This document shows, piece after piece, positions 35,064 through 43,937 of a stretch of DNA of 64,000 nt. Source of the DNA: Blautia coccoides (lineage in GTDB: Bacteria; Bacillota; Clostridia; Lachnospirales; Lachnospiraceae); assembly GCF_034355335.1 (NCBI RefSeq), contig NZ_CP136422.1, positions 4,126,501 through 4,190,500 on the forward strand, given 5' to 3'. How positions within the stretch are numbered: the first letter of the stretch is position 1; each line of letters starts with the position of its first letter. The notes below the pieces were generated by a model, which worked only from the letters and a program-made list of their open reading frames with translations, did not search any database and had not been told where the DNA came from. The position numbers and the translations under genes are program-made.

Positions 35064-35492
35064 CTATCCGATCACAAATGTCATCTCAGCGGATGTGGTT
35101 ATTTTGCCGTCCTGGTTTCTGGCAACTGCTTTCCCCACGCCGATAGGCCCTTTTTCCTTTATGATCTCCAGTTCCAGGGTCAGGACATCTCCCGGAACTA
35201 CTTTTGTCTTAAATTTAGCCGAATTGATGGCACCAAAATATGCTGTTTTTCCTTTGTTTTCCGGCTTGCTCAGAATTGCAACGGCTCCCACCTGGGCCAG
35301 CGCTTCCAGTTGGAGCACTCCGGGCATAACCGGCTCCTGGGGGAAATGTCCCGCAAAGTACGGCTCATTGTAGCTCACGCATTTCTTTCCCACCCCGCGG
35401 ACACCCGGTTCCAGCTCCTCGATGGTATCGATCAGCAGAAACGGCTGTCTGTGAGGGATGATCTCCATAATTTCCTTTGTGGTAAGTTTCAT
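35064..35492 (-). CDS. fabZ: 3-hydroxyacyl-ACP dehydratase
   Basis: 142 residues, hotdog fold. It dehydrates 3-hydroxyacyl-ACP in each elongation round. The catalytic pair is His49 (YFAGHFPQEPVMPGVLQ) and Glu63 (LEALAQ); IPHRQPFLLIDTI is the usual N-terminal signature. It lies between accB and accC, an order common in Clostridia. Confidence 0.96.
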   Translation of the reverse strand: MKLTTKEIMEIIPHRQPFLLIDTIEELEPGVRGVGKKCVSYNEPYFAGHFPQEPVMPGVLQLEALAQVGAVAILSKPENKGKTAYFGAINSAKFKTKVVPGDVLTLELEIIKEKGPIGVGKAVARNQDGKITTSAEMTFVIG

Positions 35493-35503
35493 ATCTATAC
35501 CTC

Positions 35504-36001
35504 CTAACGGATCACGAACAGCGGCTGTCCGTACTCTACAACATCTTCATTTTCCACCAGGATCTGCTCCACGGTTCCGTCAAATTCAGATTCTATTTCA
35601 TTCATCAGCTTCATGGCCTCCACAATTCCCAGAACCTGGCCTTTTTTTACAGTATCCCCAACTTTTACAAATGCTTCCGCGTCCGGTGACGGCGCGTTAT
35701 AAAAGGTTCCTACCAACGGAGATTTCACCACATTTCCGGAAAGGATGGTCTCTTCTCCATCCTGGAGGGAAACTTCTGTCTGGGATGGTCCTGCCTGTGC
35801 CTGGATGTTCTGCATAACAGGGCCGCCGGCTGCAGGTCCCAGGTCCTGTCCGGGTGCAGGCGCCATCACAGGCGCTGCGATGATTTTTGTCTGCTTGTTG
35901 GTCTTCATGGAGATTTTTAAATTGCCCTCCTCCATGGAAAACTGGGTCAGGTTTGAGTCACTGACTGTTTTTATTAACTGAATGATCTTATCAAATTCCA
36001 T
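35504..36001 (-). CDS. accB: Biotin carboxyl carrier protein of acetyl-CoA carboxylase
   Basis: 165 residues. The C-terminal biotinyl domain holds Lys131 in VEAMKLMNEIES, and the thumb region PLVGTFYNAPSPDAEAFVKVG is typical of AccB. A Pro/Ala/Gly/Gln-rich linker (about 42-75) joins it to the N-terminal helix MEFDKIIQLIKTVSDSNLT. It is in the fab operon between fabF and fabZ. Confidence 0.97.
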   Translation of the reverse strand: MEFDKIIQLIKTVSDSNLTQFSMEEGNLKISMKTNKQTKIIAAPVMAPAPGQDLGPAAGGPVMQNIQAQAGPSQTEVSLQDGEETILSGNVVKSPLVGTFYNAPSPDAEAFVKVGDTVKKGQVLGIVEAMKLMNEIESEFDGTVEQILVENEDVVEYGQPLFVIR

Positions 36002-36011
36002 ATCCGGCCTC

Positions 36012-37247
36012 CTAGTCTTCGTACTTTTTGATCAGCAGGCTGGCGTTGTGTCCGCCAAAGCCCAGGGAATTGGTGAGCGCATAGGGAATTTCCATCTCCA
36101 CGCCGCTTCCTGTCACATAATCCAGGTCACACTCCTCGTCAGACATCTGATATCCTGCGGTTACATGTACAAAATTATTTTCCATCTCTTTTATACAGGC
36201 GATAAATTCCACTGCCCCTGCGGCTCCCAGCAAATGTCCGATCATGGATTTTGTGGAATTGACTTTCATTTTATATGCATGCTCTCCGAACAGCTTTTTG
36301 ATGGCTCTTGTCTCAAACAGATCATTGTGGTGGGTGCTGGTTCCATGGGCATTGATGTAGGTCACATCCTCCAGGGATACCTCTGCCTCATCCACAGCGT
36401 TCTTCATGGCTCTGGCAGCGCCTTCCCCATCCTCAGCCGGAGAAGTAATATGGTAAGCGTCACTAGTGGCACCGTATCCCACAACCTCGGCCAGAATCTT
36501 GGCCCCGCGCTTCTTTGCATGCTCCAGTTCCTCTAAGACCACAATACCGGCGCCCTCTCCCATGACAAACCCATCTCTTTCTTTGTCAAAAGGAATGGAA
36601 CAGCGGTCCGGGTCTGTGGATTTTGACAGAGCAGTCAAAGCCGCAAATCCGCTGACTCCAACTGGAGTAATGCAGGATTCCGCACCTCCTGCCACCATAA
36701 TATCAGCATCCCCGAACTGGATGGTCCTGTAGGCTTCACCGATACAATGGGTACCTGATGCACAGGCAGTCACCACATTGATGCTCTTTCCTTTCAGACC
36801 AAACTGAATGGACACATTTCCTGCTGCCATGTTGGAGATCATCATAGGTACCATGAGAGGATTCACACGGTTCGGTCCCTTTTCCAACAGTTTTTTATGC
36901 TCTCTCTCGATGGTCTGCAGACTTCCGATACCAGAGCCAATGGAGCATCCCACTCTGTATGGGTCCTCCTCCTCCAGAGCGTATCCTGACTGTTCAATAG
37001 CTTCTTTTGCCGCTGCCACTGCGTACTGGCAGAACAGTTCCATACGTTTTGCCGCTTTTACATCCATGTATTCCTTGCCCACGAAGCCTTTTACTTCCCC
37101 TGCAAGGTGCGCTTTATATTCAGAAGCATCAAATTTGGTTATCTCCCCAAATCCATGCTTTCCTTCCTTTATTCCATTCCAAAATTCATCTACATTTAAT
37201 CCCAGCGGGGTAATGGCACCCATTCCCGTCACTACTACTCTTCTCAT
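36012..37247 (-). CDS. fabF: 3-oxoacyl-ACP synthase II
   Basis: 411 residues, condensing enzyme of the thiolase fold that elongates acyl-ACP with malonyl-ACP. The catalytic triad is complete: Cys162 in VVTACASGTH, His in NAHGTSTHHNDLFE and His in KSMIGHLLGAAGAVE. It is encoded 9 bp after fabG. No fabH-type initiating synthase is present in the cluster, so that gene must lie elsewhere. Confidence 0.97.
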   Translation of the reverse strand: MRRVVVTGMGAITPLGLNVDEFWNGIKEGKHGFGEITKFDASEYKAHLAGEVKGFVGKEYMDVKAAKRMELFCQYAVAAAKEAIEQSGYALEEEDPYRVGCSIGSGIGSLQTIEREHKKLLEKGPNRVNPLMVPMMISNMAAGNVSIQFGLKGKSINVVTACASGTHCIGEAYRTIQFGDADIMVAGGAESCITPVGVSGFAALTALSKSTDPDRCSIPFDKERDGFVMGEGAGIVVLEELEHAKKRGAKILAEVVGYGATSDAYHITSPAEDGEGAARAMKNAVDEAEVSLEDVTYINAHGTSTHHNDLFETRAIKKLFGEHAYKMKVNSTKSMIGHLLGAAGAVEFIACIKEMENNFVHVTAGYQMSDEECDLDYVTGSGVEMEIPYALTNSLGFGGHNASLLIKKYED

Positions 37248-37256
37248 GAAATCCTC

Positions 37257-37997
37257 CTATATGTTCATACCGCCGTCCACACTGATGACCTGGCCGGTAA
37301 TGTAATCTGCTTTCTCTGATGCCAGAAATGCCACCATTTCGGCAATATCTTCCGGTTTTCCAAACTTACCCAGGGGTATCTGAGCGCAGGCTGCCTCTTT
37401 GATATCCTCTTTCAGCACATCTGTCATCTCTGTCTCTACAAATCCAGGAGCTACGGCATTGACTGTGATCCCTCTGCTCGCCAGCTCTCTGGCCATGGTC
37501 TTTGTAAGTCCGATGACACCGGCTTTGCTGGCCGCATAATTGGCCTGTCCTGCATTTCCCAGAATTCCAGATACAGATGAAATGTTGATGATCTTGCCGC
37601 TTCTCTGCTTTAACATCTGGCGGGAGACATGGCGGATCGTATTGAAGGCGCCTTTCAGATTCGTTTCGATCACTGCGTCAAAATCCTCTTCCTTCATTTT
37701 CATGATCAGGCTGTCTCTTGTGATCCCCGCGTTGTTTACAAGAATATCCAGATGTCCGTACTCTTTGATCACATTCTGGATCATCTCCTGACACGCCTGA
37801 AAATCTCCTACACTGCACTGATACAGGGATGCTTGGCCGCCTCTGCTTTTGATACTGTCTACAACTTCCTGTGCCCGTTCCCGGGAACCATTATAATTTA
37901 CCGCTACTGCCGCGCCCTGTGCCGCAAGCGTAAGAGCAATGGCTCTGCCGATACCACGGCTTGCCCCGGTCACTAAGGCTACTTTATTTTCCAACAT
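37257..37997 (-). CDS. fabG: 3-oxoacyl-ACP reductase
   Basis: 246 residues, short-chain dehydrogenase. The NADPH site is [12 protein letters not shown] is present, and the catalytic residues are Ser141, Tyr154 and Lys158 ([21 protein letters not shown]). It ends with [14 protein letters not shown], as FabG proteins do. GAGG 9 nt upstream favours ATG 37997 over the GTG at 38012. It reduces 3-oxoacyl-ACP in the elongation cycle. Confidence 0.96.
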   Translation of the reverse strand: MLENKVALVTGASRGIGRAIALTLAAQGAAVAVNYNGSRERAQEVVDSIKSRGGQASLYQCSVGDFQACQEMIQNVIKEYGHLDILVNNAGITRDSLIMKMKEEDFDAVIETNLKGAFNTIRHVSRQMLKQRSGKIINISSVSGILGNAGQANYAASKAGVIGLTKTMARELASRGITVNAVAPGFVETEMTDVLKEDIKEAACAQIPLGKFGKPEDIAEMVAFLASEKADYITGQVISVDGGMNI

Positions 37998-38121
37998 AAC
38001 ACTATACCTCACTTTTTCTGGATCTTTATGTCTCTTTCACACTTCTGATGTCTGAGTTTTTTTAATGCTTCAGGTGCTTTGGTTTTTGTTTCTATATACT
38101 ATTGGTGCTTTGGTTTCGTCT

Positions 38122-39063
38122 TTATTCTACTTCCGACGCCCGGTTTTTCAGCGCTTCTGCTGTCTTTCCAAAATCTTCTACCGTCTGGATGTTCAGCATT
38201 TTCACATCACGGCTGATCTTCCGCATAAATCCGCTTAAAGTTTTTCCGGGTCCGATCTCCACAAAAGTATCTGTTCCGTCTGTGATCATTTTCTCCACAC
38301 ACTGCTGCCATTTCACGGAGGAGGATACCTGTCTTACCAGTAAATCCTTGACCTGGGAAGCCTCTGTCACATATTCTGCTGTCACATTGGTGATATAGGG
38401 AATCTTTGGTTCCCTGACATTCACCCCTTCCAACACCTCTGCAAGTTTTTCTCCGGCACCTGTCAGCATAGCTGAATGAAACGGTCCTGAAACTTTCAGA
38501 GGAACGATCCTTCTGGCACCCAGTTCTTTCAGTTTTTCAGAAGCCTTTGCCACTGCCTCTTCTTCCCCTGTGATCACAATCTGTCCGGGACAATTATAAT
38601 TTGCTATGGAAACAACCCCTTCTGTCTCCCGGCAGGCATTTTCTATCACTGCTGCATCTGTTCCCATGACCGCGGACATAGCGCCTCCTGTGGGCACTGC
38701 TTCCTGCATGAAAATCCCTCTTTTGCGCACTACAGAGAATGCATCCTCCAAAGAGAGCACTCCCGACGCAATACAAGCTCCGTACTCGCCAAGGCTGAGA
38801 CCTGCACTCACATCAGGTACAAGCCCTTCCTGCTCCATTGCTTTTAATATGGTTGCTTCCACACTCAGCATGGCAATCTGTGTATACTCTGTAATATTGA
38901 TCTCCTCATTCTCTGTAAAACAGATTTTTGGAATATCCAGACCGGATACCTGGCTGGCTTTATCTATCACCTGTCTGCAGACAGGCATTTTATCGTAAAA
39001 ATCCTGACCCATTCCCACGTACTGTGCTCCCTGGCCCGGAAATATAAATGCTGTTTTGCCCAT
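38122..39063 (-). CDS. fabD: Malonyl-CoA:ACP transacylase
   Basis: 313 residues. It loads malonyl groups on AcpP. The substrate-binding start FIFPGQGAQYVGMG, active-site Ser90 in AGLSLGEYGA and His196 in VSGPFHSAML are present. The residue before the nucleophile motif is Leu (GLSLGE) where many FabD have His (GHSLGE). The gap to fabG (about 125 bp) is the largest inside the elongation block, apart from that to acpP. Confidence 0.95.
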   Translation of the reverse strand: MGKTAFIFPGQGAQYVGMGQDFYDKMPVCRQVIDKASQVSGLDIPKICFTENEEINITEYTQIAMLSVEATILKAMEQEGLVPDVSAGLSLGEYGACIASGVLSLEDAFSVVRKRGIFMQEAVPTGGAMSAVMGTDAAVIENACRETEGVVSIANYNCPGQIVITGEEEAVAKASEKLKELGARRIVPLKVSGPFHSAMLTGAGEKLAEVLEGVNVREPKIPYITNVTAEYVTEASQVKDLLVRQVSSSVKWQQCVEKMITDGTDTFVEIGPGKTLSGFMRKISRDVKMLNIQTVEDFGKTAEALKNRASEVE

Positions 39064-39090
39064 AATCGTTCAAACTCCTTTGGCTGTAGA

Positions 39091-39111
39091 ATATTTTGTA
39101 TTTCAAAGTAA
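39091..39111. promoter_or_regulatory. Possible second fatty-acid operator before fabD
   Basis: ATATTTTG, 5 bp, CAAAGTAA: an imperfect copy of the 8-5-8 inverted repeat upstream of acpP, 28 bp before the fabD start. Two bases break the symmetry. Confidence 0.4.
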
Positions 39112-39130
39112 TTGTTTTTAAAAATAGAAC

Positions 39131-39160
39131 CTGCCATGGCAGTACAAACTGCCGCGGCAG
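39131..39160. other. Twin palindromes able to form a hairpin between acpP and fabD
   Basis: CTGCCATGGCAG (39131-39142) and CTGCCGCGGCAG (39149-39160) are each 12-bp palindromes 6 bp apart. They can also pair with each other (10 of 12 bp, loop of 6), followed on the minus strand by a T-rich stretch. This may be an attenuator separating acpP from the rest of the operon. Confidence 0.45.
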
Positions 39161-39302
39161 ATTCCACTCATCTGCACTATGATCGTTACTGTTCTGTCCT
39201 TCCCGTTCCGTCGCTTTTAGCTGTTTACCTTCTGTCTCTGACAGTAACATGCAAAAATCCGTTCAAACCGCATTCGGCCATAGGATTTTGCTCTCTATCC
39301 AT

Positions 39303-39536
39303 TTATTCTTCAACGCCTTTATTTTTCAGGTAATCCATAACAGCGCCCACAGTTGTCAGTTCCTGTAATTCCTCAGCAGGAATTTCTACAGAATATTCAT
39401 CCTCAAGTGCCATAACCAGTTCGAATAAATCCAGAGAATCTGCTCCTAAATCATCCTTAAAATTTGTTTCCGGATGGATTTCGCTTTCTTCACAATTTAA
39501 CTGCTCTGCAATGATTTCCTTCATTTTTTCTAACAT
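39303..39536 (-). CDS. acpP: Acyl carrier protein
   Basis: 77 residues, acidic, four-helix carrier protein. Ser34 in LGADSLDLFEL is the phosphopantetheine attachment site. AGGAG upstream supports ATG 39536. It is first in the fatty-acid operon, 240 bp before fabD, behind a strong promoter. It would be activated by a phosphopantetheinyl transferase such as the one at 1973-2563. Confidence 0.96.
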   Translation of the reverse strand: MLEKMKEIIAEQLNCEESEIHPETNFKDDLGADSLDLFELVMALEDEYSVEIPAEELQELTTVGAVMDYLKNKGVEE

Positions 39537-39612
39537 GATTTCTTATTCTCCTTTAAAATACATCTTATTCAAATCCAACTTGTGAATTTGTTTTTCTGAT
39601 TTGATTTTTGAA

Positions 39613-39657
39613 ATACTTTGATGACCAAAGTATATCTTCTTTACCACCATTTGTCAA
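39613..39657 (-). promoter_or_regulatory. Promoter of the fatty-acid operon overlapped by an inverted-repeat operator
   Basis: TTGACA (39657-39652), 17 bp, TATACT (39634-39629) on the minus strand, a near-consensus sigma-A promoter. ATACTTTG-5 bp-CAAAGTAT (39613-39633), a perfect 8-bp inverted repeat, covers the -10 and the start site. The TTTGA/TCAAA core resembles MarR-family FabT/FabR sites of Firmicute fab clusters, so repression by long-chain acyl products is likely. No regulator gene is in the window. Confidence 0.78.
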
Positions 39658-39796
39658 CCCTTTTCTCTGTACAACTGTTCAGTAACTGTTACGATTCAGC
39701 ATTTCGGCTTCATGGCAACAAAAACATGCACATAGACTATAAAAACCGCAGTCTGGCGCGTGGCTGCCCTTAGTGCCGTTATTTAATTTAGATGAA

Positions 39797-41011
39797 CTAG
39801 GTTTCAAATTTTATCTGTTTTGATACGCTCAGGGCAATTCCCATTTCTATCATAAGAAAGAGGATCGACGTACCTCCGTAACTTACAAACGGCAGTGTGA
39901 TCCCGGTGGTAGGGATCAGGTTGATGACCACACAGATGTTCAAGATAACCTGAAGGGCGATATGGAAAAATATCCCGCTGACGATCATGGAACCGTACAG
40001 ATCCGGTGCATTCTGAGCGATGAAAAACAACCGGTATAAAAGGTATCCAAACAGCGCCAGTACAATCATCCCGCCAAACACGCCAAGCTCTTCACAGATG
40101 ATAGAAAAAATCATATCATTCTGTGCCTCAGGAACAGGTCCCAATTTCTGTACACTGTTGCCCAGCCCTTTTCCGAAAAATCCTCCGGAGCCGATAGCAT
40201 ACAGCGCCTGCATGATCTGGTAGCCGCCGTCCTTGGAATACTGCTCAGGCTGCAGCCATACCATGATCCGGCGAAGACGGAAGTCCTCAATGCTGCCCGC
40301 TCCGCTTCCCAGCGTCATATGCAGGATAATGATCACAGCCACCAGCACACCGCCCACTATAGCTCCTCCGATCAGAAACGGCTTCATTTTAGGATGGGCC
40401 ATAAAGATCAGTAAAACAGTGATGGCTCCGATTATAATACCTGTACTTAGGTTATCTGTCAAGAGGAAAGCGCCCAGAGCAAGCACACCGCCCACTGCCA
40501 GAAGCAGGACCATGGACTGCCACTGCTTTATCTTCCGCCCAATCTTGATAATCAGACAGGGGATGAAGGTGATGACAGCTATCTTTGCGATCTCAGAAGG
40601 CTGGAACTGCGTCCATGAAGGGCCGAACTTCAGCCATCGCTTTGCGCCGTTGACCGTGACACCTAAGGGTGTCGGCACCAGACACATAAGGATCATGGAC
40701 ACCACATAAATAAACGGAGACAGGTGAAACAGCACATGATAGTCAAATCTGGAAATCCACAGTGCAAATCCTATGCTGACTGCGCTGATGAGCGCCTGTT
40801 TTCCAAAGTAAGCCATATCACTGCCTCTCTTCACCTGTGCCAGATAGGAACTGGTACTATAAAGCATTACCAGTCCAAAGCATGTGAGAAGCAACACAAC
40901 AGCTACCAGATTAAAATCATAGTAGCGCACTCTGTTTGCGAACCGGCCTACAGGCTGGCCTCTTTTTCTCTTTTTTGCTGTTCCGGCTTTTTTAGCCACA
41001 TTTACTGCCAT
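39797..41011 (-). CDS. ftsW: Peptidoglycan glycosyltransferase FtsW (SEDS family)
   Basis: 404 residues with about ten membrane segments. The SEDS signatures are present: NGAKRWLKFGP, QPSEIAKIAVI, KGLGNSVQKLGPVPEAQNDMIFSIICEELG and TTGITLPFVSYGGTS. The cytoplasmic start is basic (KKAGTAKKRKRGQP). The PEAQNDMIFSIICEELG loop and overall length fit FtsW (septal) rather than RodA, though naming between the two by eye is not certain. GGAGG precedes the ATG. It is not in a dcw cluster here; neighbours are acpP upstream of its end and a GDPD gene. Confidence 0.87.
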   Translation of the reverse strand: MAVNVAKKAGTAKKRKRGQPVGRFANRVRYYDFNLVAVVLLLTCFGLVMLYSTSSYLAQVKRGSDMAYFGKQALISAVSIGFALWISRFDYHVLFHLSPFIYVVSMILMCLVPTPLGVTVNGAKRWLKFGPSWTQFQPSEIAKIAVITFIPCLIIKIGRKIKQWQSMVLLLAVGGVLALGAFLLTDNLSTGIIIGAITVLLIFMAHPKMKPFLIGGAIVGGVLVAVIIILHMTLGSGAGSIEDFRLRRIMVWLQPEQYSKDGGYQIMQALYAIGSGGFFGKGLGNSVQKLGPVPEAQNDMIFSIICEELGVFGGMIVLALFGYLLYRLFFIAQNAPDLYGSMIVSGIFFHIALQVILNICVVINLIPTTGITLPFVSYGGTSILFLMIEMGIALSVSKQIKFET

Positions 41012-41117
41012 TTGTTTCCTCCACTTTATTCACGTCTGCCGTACCTTTTAAAATGAGAAAGAGCAACTGTCCAGCCCTAGAGTGGTACAGTTACGGTAAG
41101 GCACATTTTAAGCTGTC

Positions 41118-42938
41118 TTATATTCTAAGGGCATATTTCATAAGCTCCCAAAAACCTGTCTCCGTCTCACTTTCCCGGTTCATTACTTTACGCACCAGGA
41201 CTGGATTATCGGTAATGATATTGTCCACACCCACATCCATCATGCGCTTGATATCACCGCGGTAATTGACTGTCCATGCATGGACCTCTTTACCTAAAGA
41301 ATGGGCCTCCCTGACAAATTCTTCATCAATATATGTGTACTTTACACTGAAAAAATCTGCCGCTGTGATCCTGGAGATGCTTCCGTATGTCATGGTCATG
41401 ATATAACCGGTTCTGATATTGGGATTTGCCTTTTTCACCTGCTGAAGAAATCCATAATTCATGGACGTGATGACACAGTGATCCTCAAATCCATTCTGCT
41501 CAATCACTCTGACCACCTTTTTTACAATGCCCTTATTTTTACCATTATACTTAATCTCTATATTTAAGTCCAGTCTTCCTTTACAAAATTTTAAAACCTC
41601 GTCCAGAGTGGGGATTTTTTCACCTCTGAACTTTTTGTGGAAACTAGAACCGGCATCCAGTTTTTCAATTTCCGCATAGTTCATCTCCCACACATTTTTA
41701 TTGACACCGGCTGTCCGCTTCAGGGAATTGTCATGAAGCAGCACCAATTCCCCGTCTTGTGTCTCCTGTACGTCAATTTCCGCAAAATCCGCACCACTGT
41801 CTATGGTATATCCAAGAGAACTTATGGTATTTTCCGGCGCCATCAATGCACCGCCCCGATGGGCTGTGACTCCCATGGTAGTCAGCAGGCTGTTCACCGC
41901 GCTGTCGTGTGATGAGGCCAGGACCACAAGATACGCCCCTTCTCCGATAAGCAGTATCAAGGTGAGGACTGCCGCTATTTTCCGTCTGCCCACCCTTGAA
42001 AACCAAATGTGGTTCCGAATGATCGCCTCCATGGCAGCCTCTGTCTGGGGCTGCACATGAAATCTGGCATATATCACATACACAAACGCCAGACTGCAGA
42101 TCAGCTGCACTGCACCGGCAAATATCCCCAGTGCCATATCAATCCAACTACTGTATACAAGGACTGTGCTGACCACAGAGGTACCTGATTTTGTAAACAT
42201 GGCAATCCCAGTCATCCCTGCCAGCACCAGCACATATACCACACCGATAAATACCAGCATTCCTATATGGAGCAGAATAAACCCGAGAAGTGTCTTTTTC
42301 CACTGCTTTTTCAACAGCCTGAGACCGTCTTTCATTCCCTTGACGCTCTTCTGCTCCTCCAGAAGACAATAGGGCAGGGAAAATATAAATAAAAACGAAA
42401 CCAACAGTATGGTTCCCAAAAGCCCATATAAAATCCAATGGGGACTGACAACCTTATAAATCTGCCTGGCTGTAAATTCCAATACTCTGATATAGGAAAT
42501 TTCCCGGATGAGAAAATACATGGACAAAAAAGGCGCTGCCAGAATAATGCACCAAAACCAGGATATATGACTGTTTTTAAGGAAATCCCAGGACCGCTTC
42601 ACACCTTCAATGAGCATATCACTGGTATAGATTTTCCGCCCCTGATAGGAATGTCTGAAACAAGACAAAAGAGCTGAGATCTCTATCAGAAACAGCAGTA
42701 GGATAAGTATTAAAATCCCCAAAAGCAGCACAACTGACAGAGGACTTGCAAGAAATTTTAAATAGTTTTCAGCAGTCAGATAACTGAAATTCTGCGCTTT
42801 CAAAGAGTAGTTGACCGCAGCGGAGACAGCATGCATGACCAATAGAAAAGAGGCCGTTCTGTAGCCTGTCTCAAAAAGCAATAGACTGATCATATTCTTT
42901 TTTACTGCTCTCCACATACTTCTGAAAATCTGCTTCAT
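41118..42938 (-). CDS. Membrane-bound glycerophosphodiester phosphodiesterase
   Basis: 606 residues. The first ~340 form a multi-helix membrane domain of the GDPD-associated type (YRTASFLLVMHAVSAAVNYSL and following helices), and the C-terminal GDPD barrel starts near residue 355 with VTAHRGGALMAPENTISSL. Catalytic and metal residues are seen in FAEIDVQETQDGELVLLHD, LNIEIKY and VHAWTVNYRGD. It would split glycerophosphodiesters such as lipid head groups or lipoteichoic-acid fragments at the membrane surface. Which face the barrel occupies depends on an uncertain helix count. Confidence 0.88.
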   Translation of the reverse strand: MKQIFRSMWRAVKKNMISLLLFETGYRTASFLLVMHAVSAAVNYSLKAQNFSYLTAENYLKFLASPLSVVLLLGILILILLLFLIEISALLSCFRHSYQGRKIYTSDMLIEGVKRSWDFLKNSHISWFWCIILAAPFLSMYFLIREISYIRVLEFTARQIYKVVSPHWILYGLLGTILLVSFLFIFSLPYCLLEEQKSVKGMKDGLRLLKKQWKKTLLGFILLHIGMLVFIGVVYVLVLAGMTGIAMFTKSGTSVVSTVLVYSSWIDMALGIFAGAVQLICSLAFVYVIYARFHVQPQTEAAMEAIIRNHIWFSRVGRRKIAAVLTLILLIGEGAYLVVLASSHDSAVNSLLTTMGVTAHRGGALMAPENTISSLGYTIDSGADFAEIDVQETQDGELVLLHDNSLKRTAGVNKNVWEMNYAEIEKLDAGSSFHKKFRGEKIPTLDEVLKFCKGRLDLNIEIKYNGKNKGIVKKVVRVIEQNGFEDHCVITSMNYGFLQQVKKANPNIRTGYIMTMTYGSISRITAADFFSVKYTYIDEEFVREAHSLGKEVHAWTVNYRGDIKRMMDVGVDNIITDNPVLVRKVMNRESETETGFWELMKYALRI

Positions 42939-43091
42939 GCCCTGTCACTTCCTGCCTCTGTCTCTGTCAGCCTGCAGATGCTTCGCGGCTGTTTCTTCTA
43001 TTCTAACAAATATTATACCCTGAACACAAGTATACAAATGATTCTTCTTAAAATAATAATAATTTATACCAGAAATCCCTATTGCAATGCC

Positions 43092-43119
43092 TTGACTTTC
43101 TCCCCCTCTATATTATAAT
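43092..43119 (+). promoter_or_regulatory. Sigma-A promoter of the unknown gene at 43160
   Basis: TTGACT (43092-43097), 16 bp, TATAAT (43114-43119), about 40 bp before the start codon. Confidence 0.68.
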
Positions 43120-43159
43120 AAATTTAGGTAGTTAAAAACATGTAGTGGAGGGTAACGTT

Positions 43160-43684
43160 ATGACACCAGATGAATTGTATACGCAGGCTAAGGAATCTCC
43201 TGTCCTGTCGCGGGAGGTAACAGACACTTTATTGGAATCACTGGAGTACAGCAGCATTTCTTTTTTAAACCAGGCCGTTGAAATCCTCGGGATCTTCAGA
43301 GCACGTCTGGAACGTGGTGACAGAATCACTTTGGAGACTTCAGGAGATGTTTTAAATCTTAGAAGTTTCCGAAAATTTGTAGAAAACACATTTTCAGACT
43401 ATATTTACGGCCATGTATTCGCAGAGGACAGTGAGCAGAAGAGAAGCTATTTCCATCTGGATGCCTGTGAGGGCGGTTACTCCCTTGTTCTGGCTGAGGA
43501 TGGCAAACAAAACCTTTTTGAATGGATTTCTTCACCCAACGAGAGGTTTTCATTTGTCTATATGAAGGCCACCAAGATTGTGTACATAAAGAATATCCGG
43601 ACAGGGGACTATTTCCCGTTCATATCTGAAAACGGAAAATACTGCAGGTATGACAAGATACAGGGAATGCTTGTGGAAGTATAG
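43160..43684 (+). CDS. Conserved-looking cytoplasmic protein, unknown function
   Basis: 174 residues; not recognised. GGAGGG upstream selects ATG 43160 (MTPDELYTQAKESPVLSREV). The N-terminal 70 residues are predicted helical and acidic; the C-terminal part reads as beta-strands (YFHLDACEGGYSLVLAEDGKQ, RFSFVYMKATKIVYIKNI). No signal peptide, membrane helix or metal motif is seen. It has its own strong promoter and is followed by a small repeat element and a terminator, so it is a single-gene unit. Confidence 0.7.
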   Translation: MTPDELYTQAKESPVLSREVTDTLLESLEYSSISFLNQAVEILGIFRARLERGDRITLETSGDVLNLRSFRKFVENTFSDYIYGHVFAEDSEQKRSYFHLDACEGGYSLVLAEDGKQNLFEWISSPNERFSFVYMKATKIVYIKNIRTGDYFPFISENGKYCRYDKIQGMLVEV

Positions 43685-43701
43685 ATTTCCTGTTTTGCCT
43701 G

Positions 43702-43830
43702 GAGCGTGTCTGAAAAATGCTTTCGGCAGGCTGTGCGTCACATTTTACGGGAAATTTTGAGTCGACAAGGGAGGCGCAGCGGGCTGCGTTGACCGAATCG
43801 ATGTACTAGAGTGTACCTGGAATCAGGATA
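43702..43830. repeat. Small intergenic repeat element, copy 1
   Basis: This stretch matches the element at 49529-49692 in its left half: GTCACATTTTACGGGAAATT compares with GCCACAGTTTACGGGAGATT, and both continue with an AAGGGNGGC-type block and a GCGGGC core. The left end GCGTGTCTGAAAAATG resembles the reverse complement of the right end of copy 2. The right boundary is unclear. Confidence 0.5.
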
Positions 43831-43874
43831 TGGGTTGGAACAGGATTTTATGCTGTATAAAAGACAGCCATGAA

Positions 43875-43922
43875 TAAAGGATGCCGCTGATCACATTTCA
43901 GTGATACAGCGCATCCTTTTTA
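43875..43922. terminator. Bidirectional terminator
   Basis: AAAGGATGC and GCATCCTTT with inner GCTG/CAGC and TCAC/GTGA helices form a long interrupted stem around loop ATTTCA, with T-runs on both sides. It lies between the convergent unknown gene and the ACT-domain gene. Confidence 0.8.
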
Positions 43923-43937
43923 TTTGTAACAATGTTC

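Noticed and set aside
39064..39302. A fabH or other gene in the acpP-fabD gap
   Set aside because: Short minus-strand frames here have no family similarity, and the stretch is better explained by an operator and hairpin.
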